Source: Pyrobaculum oguniense TE7
Lineage (GTDB): Archaea; Thermoproteota; Thermoprotei; Thermoproteales; Thermoproteaceae
Direction of reading: 5' to 3'
Assembly (NCBI GenBank): GCA_000247545.1
Contig: CP003316.1
Location: 1,211,233 to 1,275,232, forward strand
Length of the DNA: 64,000 bases
In this document: positions 58,874 through 64,000 of the stretch, piece by piece
How the letters are laid out: each line of letters opens with the position of its first letter
Numbering within the stretch: the first letter of the stretch is position 1
Program-made: the position numbers and the translations under genes
Notes under the pieces: generated by a model
Told to the model about the DNA's origin: nothing
The model's input: only the letters and a program-made list of their open reading frames with translations
The model's database searches: none

Positions 58874-59063
58874 CGGTGTGGAACTCCCCCTCTTTGAACT
58901 CGTCTACCACAAAGTAGTTGAAGAGGGGGAGAACCAACTTGAGAACCTTGACGCAGTCCTCGTCGACAGTCTTAACCACGAGCTCTCCGGGTTGCCTCTC
59001 TTTGATGTACGCCACCGCTCTGAGAGAGCCCTCGGGGCAGCCGGGAACCACCAACTCATCCAC
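58848..59063 (-). CDS. Small TusA/SirA-like protein
   Basis: 71 aa from a GTG about 24 nt from a TATA box. 'PGCPEGSLRAVAYIKERQPG' followed by ELVVKTVDEDC resembles the CP-motif helix and second strand of TusA-like folds. Sulfur carrier function is a guess from shape. Convergent overlap with the polyferredoxin gene. Confidence 0.5.
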   Translation of the reverse strand: MDELVVPGCPEGSLRAVAYIKERQPGELVVKTVDEDCVKVLKLVLPLFNYFVVDEFKEGEFHTVKVRRGKT

Positions 59064-59081
59064 GGAGTTTTGTTACCTACA

Positions 59082-59091
59082 ATTTATAAAT
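59082..59091. promoter_or_regulatory. Perfectly palindromic TATA box shared by divergent genes
   Basis: ATTTATAAAT is its own reverse complement and is centred between the GTG at 59063 (minus, 24 nt away) and the ATG at 59113 (plus, 26 nt away). With only 49 bp between start codons there is no room for two separate core promoters. Confidence 0.6.
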
Positions 59092-59112
59092 AGTGGCGCT
59101 AAATTCACCACC

Positions 59113-59442
59113 ATGTCCTTGGCGGAGGACGTAGCGGGCCTTATTTTAGGGTGGATTGTTTCCACCATAGCGATTTGGCTAGCCCTAAAGATATTCCCCG
59201 GAAAACAGAAAAGAGAAAGCCTAGCCGGAGCCGCCATCACGGCGCTGGTAGGCGCGTTTATATACTGGTTCTTCCGCGCCGTATTTAAAATACCTTTCAT
59301 AAGCGGCCTGCTCGCCTTGTTGGTGTGGCTATACGCCTTGCGGAAGCTACAGGGCGTAGGCTGGCTGGGAGCCGCGGCGCTGACGTTTCTCATATGGATA
59401 ATCAACGGCATCCTCAGCCTGTTCCTGCCCACGCTCCTATAG
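59113..59442 (+). CDS. Small four-helix membrane protein, unknown
   Basis: 109 aa with four hydrophobic segments ('LILGWIVSTIAIWLALKIF', 'ALVGAFIYWFFRAVF', 'GLLALLVWLYAL', 'AALTFLIWIINGILSLF'). No family recognised. ATG 26 nt after the shared TATA box. Followed 1 bp after its stop by a winged-helix gene, so the two form an operon. Confidence 0.65.
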   Translation: MSLAEDVAGLILGWIVSTIAIWLALKIFPGKQKRESLAGAAITALVGAFIYWFFRAVFKIPFISGLLALLVWLYALRKLQGVGWLGAAALTFLIWIINGILSLFLPTLL

Positions 59443-59443
59443 A

Positions 59444-59737
59444 GTGGCCCCCGGGAAGTTCCCCCCACACTGCGGCATCACCTGCAGACTAGCCCTAGCC
59501 CTAGCCGAGAGGTTCGCCCAGGCACAGGGAAACGCCGTGTCGCTAACCCCAAGCGAAGTCGCAGACGAGGCAGACATACCCCCCGTCGTGGTGAGCGAGT
59601 TCCTCAAGGCGCTGGCCCAGAGGGGGTATGTGGAATGCCGGCAGATAGGCAGAAAGCTGAGATGCACCGTTTTGCGGAGCTCCCCGCTCTGGTCCGCGGA
59701 CCCGGCCAAAATCGCCGAGCTTCTAGAACGCCTATAG
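59444..59737 (+). CDS. Winged helix-turn-helix protein
   Basis: 97 aa from a GTG. 'LTPSEVADEADIPPVVVSEF' then 'LKALAQRGYVECRQIGRKLR' is a MarR/ArsR-like wHTH. Two Cys near the N-terminus (C-GIT-C), one in the wing (YVEC) and one after it could bind a metal or sense redox. Operon partner of the small membrane protein. Confidence 0.65.
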   Translation: MAPGKFPPHCGITCRLALALAERFAQAQGNAVSLTPSEVADEADIPPVVVSEFLKALAQRGYVECRQIGRKLRCTVLRSSPLWSADPAKIAELLERL

Positions 59738-59785
59738 AAACCAGCCCCTCCTCCCAGCCTACGTGCTCCGCCGGCGTTATTTCGC

Positions 59786-60142
59786 CTACTGCACTATTAC
59801 CCCCACCGCCTTACAAAAGGCGTATACCACCCTGGCGACGCCCAGCGTCTCGACCTCGGGCACCTCCTCCTCGTCCACCTCGATGAGGCCAAGCCTCCTC
59901 TTAGCAATTTCGCACGGCACCACGAGCCGCGGCGGCAACGCCCCACAACCTGCGCTCTTGACCACGCGCTTCACGCCGGCGGCCAGCCTCTTGGCCGAGG
60001 GCGGGAGCTCCTCCGCCGGCGTTAAGAGGATGAGGTCAAGGACGTGTTCTAAATAAGCCCCGCTCCGCAACGCCTCCCTCGCCGCTTGTTCCAAATAGGC
60101 GTAGTCCCCAGTCTCGACAAACTTGACAATTACCTCGTACAT
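59786..60142 (-). CDS. Hypothetical helical protein
   Basis: 118 aa from ATG 60142, overlapping the upstream gene by 13 bp. Helical N-terminus ('YEVIVKFVETGDYAYLEQAA'), a Cys pair ('AGCGALPPRLVVPCE') and 'VDEEEVPEVETLG'. No family recognised. Third gene of a small minus-strand cluster. Confidence 0.6.
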   Translation of the reverse strand: MYEVIVKFVETGDYAYLEQAAREALRSGAYLEHVLDLILLTPAEELPPSAKRLAAGVKRVVKSAGCGALPPRLVVPCEIAKRRLGLIEVDEEEVPEVETLGVARVVYAFCKAVGVIVQ

Positions 60143-60456
60143 ACCTGTCTGCAAAACGCCTCCAACTTATCCCTAACCCTCAGCGCCTCGGCTAAGTCCA
60201 TCGCCCTCCCCCAGTCCACCCTGTCCCTAACGAGCCTAAACCTGGCCAAGTCCACATCTCTAGGGCCATCCGGCCTCGTGGCCTGCAAAACGGCGTAGGC
60301 CTCTAGGCTGAGCGCCCAGTAGTCAACCCCGTCTCGGTTTACAAACACCACTTCTCGGAACAGAGGCGCCTCTGAAATCCTCCCCTGATGCGTCTTTGAC
60401 ATAATCCCAACGACCACAACGCCAGCGCCAACCGGCACAAAGAAGTGAAAAACCAA
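60130..60456 (-). CDS. Hypothetical protein, PilZ- or SH3-like beta N-terminus
   Basis: 108 aa if the TTG at 60456 is used. The coding-like frame extends upstream ('LEEERFEVFRKGD') without ATG or GTG, so the start is uncertain. The beta-rich start ('FVPVGAGVVVVGIM') is followed by helices ('RAMDLAEALRVRDKLEAFCR'). No family recognised. Confidence 0.5.
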   Translation of the reverse strand: MVFHFFVPVGAGVVVVGIMSKTHQGRISEAPLFREVVFVNRDGVDYWALSLEAYAVLQATRPDGPRDVDLARFRLVRDRVDWGRAMDLAEALRVRDKLEAFCRQVCTR

Positions 60457-60491
60457 GTCGCCTTTTCTAAAAACCTCAAACCTCTCCTCCT

Positions 60492-60671
60492 CTAAAGAGC
60501 CTCGGCCAAAACCCGCGACACCAACAAAGGGCTAAAATCCTCAATAAAAATTACGATGTCCTTCGACGTAGGCGCCAAGCCAAGAAATATGTAAAACCTG
60601 CAACCCACCACCGCGCCGTAGCGGCTGGCCAAGGCAGGGTAAACCCTTTCCAAGACCTCAACCCAAGCCAC
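60492..60671 (-). CDS. Small hypothetical protein
   Basis: About 59 aa from tandem GTG codons (60674/60671); a weak TATA-like TTTTAA lies upstream. 'GCRFYIFLGLAPTSKDIVIF' suggests a small alpha/beta fold. Heads the three-gene minus-strand cluster. Low support beyond length, start and spacing. Confidence 0.4.
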   Translation of the reverse strand: MAWVEVLERVYPALASRYGAVVGCRFYIFLGLAPTSKDIVIFIEDFSPLLVSRVLAEAL

Positions 60672-60752
60672 CACAATAACACATTAAAACTTAAGCCACA
60701 ACCCCCGCAAGCGAAAAGCTTTTAAACTCGCCATATATTAAATAACGCCGGA

Positions 60753-60867
60753 AGCGGGGTAGGCCAGCCTGGTAGGCCGCGGGGCTCATAACGGGCAACG
60801 CCCGTGGAGCCCCGAGGTCCCCGGTTCAAGGACAATAGGTCCGACCACAATCCGGGCCCCGCTACCA
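60753..60867 (+). tRNA. Initiator tRNA-Met (CAT) with two introns
   Basis: Acceptor AGCGGGG (60753-60759) pairs with CCCCGCT (60857-60863), giving the A1:U72 pair typical of archaeal initiators. The anticodon stem CGGGG/CCCCG supplies three G:C pairs; anticodon CAT at 60787-60789. An intron of about 18 nt follows (60791-60808 or shifted by one), containing a CGGGC/GCCCG hairpin. A second, 20-nt intron (60830-60849) splits the T-loop after TTCAA; the exon resumes with AT CCGGG. CCA is encoded. TATA-like ATATATTAAA is about 15 bp upstream. Confidence 0.88.
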
Positions 60868-60868
60868 G

Positions 60869-60882
60869 TTTTACTAGTAAAA
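60869..60882. repeat. Perfect 14-bp palindrome just after tRNAi-Met
   Basis: TTTTACTAGTAAAA reads identically on both strands and starts 1 nt after the encoded CCA. It could aid termination or be a recombination or protein site beside the PaREP2b gene. No tRNA-derived att repeat was found further right. Confidence 0.5.
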
Positions 60883-60926
60883 TTTTGCTAAACTACTATG
60901 TTGGTAGTTAAAAAATTCGTGTGTGT

Positions 60927-62273
60927 TTAGTTGAATTTTTTAATCAAGTTTTCGATAATTGTTTTGTGCTTCTGGGTTGTCGCAAGCCTTAATTTTTCTT
61001 CAAGAAAATGCACTATTGTTTTTCTCACATTTTCTGAGGCTATTTTTCTCACCTCGTTTGTAGGGAGGTACACCATATATCCGGCCCCTTGTTTTACAAT
61101 TCTAGGCGCGAAGCCGTACGCGCGTAGCATTGTTGCTAATTTCTCTGCCTCTTCCCGAGTAGCCGTATATTTGGTGGCCCACAAAGCGCCTCCTTCGTTA
61201 AATACGACGAGTAGGTTCATGACTACTCCGGGGACGGGCTCTATAAGCCCTCTAACTCTTCTACCGCCCGCGTAGGTGGGCTTTGTACGCTTTTTGCGCG
61301 GTTTGTAGACTGCTTTGAGATATAGCCACTTGTGTGGGCCTAGTATCTCAAGCCACTCGCCGTAGCGGCCCGCCGCCTCTATTACCTTTTTGAAAAGGGC
61401 TCTTCCGCCTCTTATGTAGATGTAGTGCTCCTCTCTCTCCGCGTAGCCGCTTAGCTCTGACAGCAGGACTTTCTTCACCTCTTCTCCTACTGCGATCCTG
61501 AGCTTATAGTGTCTCTTTTCTACAAAAGACCACTTCACCGAGCCGTCCCCTAGCCACCACGTCAATAGCGACCTGTACTCGCCTTGTTGGATATACTTGG
61601 CCACTTGCCTTATGGCACTTAGCTTGTCCCATCTTTGTTCCCAATCGAGCGATGTCAGGAAGAACATAAGTGATGGACCGCGCCTTGTTAATATCATGGT
61701 GCCCACTTCTATTTTAACGTCGCCCGGCCTAGTGGCGAGCCATGCAAAAACCTGCCACGGTTGGGTTGTTCCCATAGCAGCCAAACCGCCGACTGCCGCC
61801 TCGTCGGAGGCCCTCCAGCCTATTTGGAACTTCTCAAGTTCCTCCTTCGAAATCTTCAGCAAATCGGGGAAGTTGGAGTAGACTGAGCGCCTCCTCAAAT
61901 AGACGTAGAAGCTGACGTGCCCCTCGTACTCCACCACTTTGATGCCATCCGGCATGTGGCCCCTATCTATCTCACGCCTCATCTCACCAAACACTTGGCG
62001 CGACTTCTCCCTCACCTGGTCTAAAACGGAAGTTAAGTCACGGGAGAAGCTCTGTAGCGCCTTGGCCTCCCTATCGCTGAGTTTAAAGACCTCAAGCGCC
62101 TTGCCGGTTACGTGAGATATGTATGTCTTATACCCCTCCACCACCCGGTCTAGGCTTCCCGATAGGACTCCTCTGCGCCCTATCTCGGCCAGCACCTCTT
62201 CTATTGTCGGGGGCTTCTGGGGCGCCAGGGCTTTCTCAAGCCTCTGCCTCAGCTCGTCAGCGGCGGAACCCAT
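60927..62273 (-). CDS. PaREP2b-family protein
   Basis: 448 aa. Helical N-terminal half with 'KLSDREAKALQSFSRDLTSV'; 'EYRSLLTWWLGDGSVKWSFV' in the middle is the PaREP2b core and resembles LAGLIDADG-type 'GDG' segments; the C-terminal half has repeated short strands and 'YAGGRRVRGLIEPVPGVVMN'. PaREP2 proteins are multicopy in Pyrobaculum with unknown function; an endonuclease-derived origin is inferred from the GDG motif only. It converges on tRNAi-Met. Confidence 0.7.
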   Translation of the reverse strand: MGSAADELRQRLEKALAPQKPPTIEEVLAEIGRRGVLSGSLDRVVEGYKTYISHVTGKALEVFKLSDREAKALQSFSRDLTSVLDQVREKSRQVFGEMRREIDRGHMPDGIKVVEYEGHVSFYVYLRRRSVYSNFPDLLKISKEELEKFQIGWRASDEAAVGGLAAMGTTQPWQVFAWLATRPGDVKIEVGTMILTRRGPSLMFFLTSLDWEQRWDKLSAIRQVAKYIQQGEYRSLLTWWLGDGSVKWSFVEKRHYKLRIAVGEEVKKVLLSELSGYAEREEHYIYIRGGRALFKKVIEAAGRYGEWLEILGPHKWLYLKAVYKPRKKRTKPTYAGGRRVRGLIEPVPGVVMNLLVVFNEGGALWATKYTATREEAEKLATMLRAYGFAPRIVKQGAGYMVYLPTNEVRKIASENVRKTIVHFLEEKLRLATTQKHKTIIENLIKKFN

Positions 62274-62352
62274 GACTCCCCCTGCGCCCCTCCTAATATG
62301 CGTAGTAGGAAAGTCTTGAAATGGCGGGTTTGGTGAAAATTTTAATGAGGAC

Positions 62353-62952
62353 TTACTTTAATTGCTTCCTCCGCCGCCTTAGCGCCAGAGCTACAACGCC
62401 GGCGACTGCGGCCAGGGCGACGGCGGCTAGGGCCGCGGCAGTGGAGTAAGTTACGCGGGTGCCCCCGACGTCGAAGCCGGCCGTGCCGGGTATTGCCAGC
62501 TCCACGGTCTTGACCTCTCCGGGGCCGAGCTCCACCTCCGCCGCCGCCTCTTTGCCCAGGGCGCGGGCCCTTATGGTGTACCTCCCAGCGAGTGGCTCCA
62601 TCTCCCTCGGCGGCTTGGAGGAGGAGTTGCCGCCAACCGCCACGTACTCTATGTACCTGTCCAGCGGCTTCTTGTCGTCGTCAAGGACTACGATATTTAG
62701 CACAGCAGTCGGCACCTGCACCACGGCCTCGGCGACTTTTCCGGGCTCCGCGGCGAGCTCCACGGCGAACTCCCTACCGAACGCGGACGCCCTCGCTACG
62801 TAGCGCCCGGCCAACACTTCGACTGGCTCTACTCCGCCCCTCCCCGAGGCCACGCCGACGATTTCCACGGGCCAGTCCCTCTGCCTACCGAAGCCGTCAA
62901 CAGCGCGCACCGTCAAAAGGGCGGTCGGGACTACGACGACGACGTTTAGCAC
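62353..62952 (-). CDS. C-terminal part of an extracytoplasmic repeat protein
   Basis: 199 aa from an internal-looking GTG. Two similar beta-rich repeats, each 'V..PTA.L.V.VLD....PV..V' followed by 'L.GRY..RA.A.G.E...E', resemble carboxypeptidase-regulatory-like surface domains. It ends in a helix ('AALAAVALAAVAGVVALAL') and RRRRK. There is no signal peptide; the frame is open upstream only to a TGA about 40 nt away. It is therefore probably a 5'-truncated remnant. Confidence 0.5.
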   Translation of the reverse strand: MLNVVVVVPTALLTVRAVDGFGRQRDWPVEIVGVASGRGGVEPVEVLAGRYVARASAFGREFAVELAAEPGKVAEAVVQVPTAVLNIVVLDDDKKPLDRYIEYVAVGGNSSSKPPREMEPLAGRYTIRARALGKEAAAEVELGPGEVKTVELAIPGTAGFDVGGTRVTYSTAAALAAVALAAVAGVVALALRRRRKQLK

Positions 62953-63055
62953 ATCTGAGGGTGCAGGCGAGTTCGGTGCCTGGGGCCTTCACTTTATACC
63001 TTTGCTGAATATTCCGTGTAATAAGCTTTAATTAATATATACTCAAACTAGATTT

Positions 63056-63715
63056 GTGGATAGGCGCATGTTGAGGAGCCGTGTGTTAGGGATGGCCTTG
63101 GTGGGTGTTGCAACCGTGGTGCTGGCCGCTGTGGTTGCCGCGTTGTTTTTAATGGGCGGCGTCGGGATCGCGGCGGGGAAGCCTCCTATTCCTAAACCTA
63201 AGGACGTGTTTACTGCGGTGTACGAGGCGAGGGTTTTATGCCCCGGCGGCGAAAAGGTGATGAACTTGACGCTGGTGTACCGCGGGGGGAAGCTGGGCGA
63301 GATCTACCTGGGAGGGCTCAGGATCCCGCCGGCGGCGTTTAGACATCCGCACGAGTTGAGCTATATCGGCGAGCTTCTCCTAGATTTGGACATGGTGTAT
63401 AGGGTGGGTAATAGGACTGTGGGGGGTTTTGGAGGACTTGTGAGAAAGGAACAACGGGGCGTCGTCTCCTTGGCGGATTCGCCTTATAAGGCGACTTCGG
63501 TGGTGTCGGTGTTGACCAGCTTCAACTACACGTATTTAGAGGTTGAGGGCCACGGTGTTGCGAAGAACGTGGCCATTGACGGCATGTTTCTCGACTTCGA
63601 CCAGGCATCCGGCGTGCCGTACGCCTTTCAGCTATTCATCATACACAACATCGCTAGACAAATATGCGGTACCTCATCTATGTATATATATGCATATTTG
63701 AAAGAAGTTAAATAA
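63056..63715 (+). CDS. Membrane-anchored extracytoplasmic protein, unknown
   Basis: 219 aa from a GTG; one N-terminal helix ('ALVGVATVVLAAVVAALFLM') and a soluble domain with two Cys ('VLCPGGEKV', 'RQICGTSS') and several N-X-S/T sites. No family recognised. TATA-like TTAATATATA lies 15-25 bp upstream. An ATG four codons later is an alternative start. Confidence 0.65.
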   Translation: MDRRMLRSRVLGMALVGVATVVLAAVVAALFLMGGVGIAAGKPPIPKPKDVFTAVYEARVLCPGGEKVMNLTLVYRGGKLGEIYLGGLRIPPAAFRHPHELSYIGELLLDLDMVYRVGNRTVGGFGGLVRKEQRGVVSLADSPYKATSVVSVLTSFNYTYLEVEGHGVAKNVAIDGMFLDFDQASGVPYAFQLFIIHNIARQICGTSSMYIYAYLKEVK

Positions 63716-64000
63716 TTTTTAATTTTTTCATTTTAAAAATAAAGTTTTTAAATAAATTATTGGCTACGCGGCTAAGTGCCGCATTGTGGATTCGCGAAGC
63801 TTCTAGATAAGTATCGCCCCACTTGTTGATGCTCTATTTTCCCGTTTGCGCGGGTCTCTTTGCCGGATTAATGCCCCGCGTATCGCCACAGCGGTTTTTA
63901 TCCGCAACATCGGTTGCGGGGACTCTACCGCCTTGTTGCGTTTGACGTTAGCGCTGTCACAACGACTCTGTATACAACTACTCTACGTAATGCTTCCGGC
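63716..64000. other. Right-end gap
   Basis: The first 50 bp are extremely AT-rich after the stop codon; the remainder is mixed. Two frames are open to the window edge from about 63920, but neither shows a family motif, so a gene may start here and cannot be called. Confidence 0.3.

Noticed and set aside
1-64000. CRISPR arrays or complete insertion sequences
   Set aside because: No regularly spaced repeats and no transposase gene were seen; only two solo hairpin repeats.

Overview
This window is most consistent with a hyperthermophilic crenarchaeon of the genus Pyrobaculum (Thermoproteales). The evidence is two PaREP1-type genes and one PaREP2b-type gene, an initiator tRNA-Met interrupted by two introns, many start codons (often GTG) lying about 25 nt downstream of a TATA box, which implies leaderless transcripts, and a very large anaerobic-respiration gene set. 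The species cannot be fixed from the sequence alone.

Layout. 1-4.6 kb: a formate dehydrogenase operon (truncated catalytic subunit, four-cluster Fe-S subunit, cytochrome b subunit, FdhE-like maturation factor). 4.6-6.1 kb: PaREP1 and a divergent homoserine dehydrogenase sharing one TATA box. 6.3-18 kb: an acetate module (acetyl-CoA synthetase, a broken MFS-CBS permease, and an intact DUF4212 plus Na+/solute symporter pair next to CBS-DUF294 and DnaQ-like genes). Inside it, 10-13.4 kb is a gene graveyard with a degraded HEPN-MNT toxin-antitoxin pair. 18-19.2 kb: an aspartyl-protease-like pseudogene and a CBS protein.

19.6-51.9 kb is the core of the window. It holds two complete molybdopterin/Fe-S/NrfD complexes (polysulfide, thiosulfate or tetrathionate reductase superfamily) and a third quinone-linked complex with two Fe-S proteins and NrfD but no molybdenum subunit. 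Around these lie two membrane-anchored octaheme cytochromes, an extracytoplasmic Lon-like protease, and two membrane-anchored multiheme proteins carrying the non-canonical motif Cys-X-Cys-His as well as CXXCH. A cytochrome c maturation set follows (ccmF, ccmC, a CXXXY-type ccmE, ccmA, ccmB, a thioredoxin-CcdA fusion), then hemA and two paralogous ribbon-helix-helix-like proteins. A short motif, TGTACA, recurs about 47 bp upstream of many starts in this segment, and I saw none at the promoters I checked outside it. It also forms a palindrome over the promoter of one of the ribbon-helix-helix genes. I read this as a candidate uncharacterised regulon for extracytoplasmic electron transfer.

50-54 kb: a sulfur island (SQR-like flavoprotein, DUF1641, rhodanese, TusA-like) and a DMT permease. 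54.4-58.9 kb: acyl-CoA dehydrogenase, CoA-transferase and a polyferredoxin. 58.8-60.7 kb: small regulatory or hypothetical genes. 60.75 kb: tRNAi-Met. 60.9-64 kb: PaREP2b and two envelope proteins.

Working model: formate and acetate feed reductant and carbon. Quinol is oxidised by the NrfD-type complexes, either towards sulfur or oxyanion reductases or outward through octaheme and CXCH cytochromes. The ccm/hemA genes supply and attach the heme.
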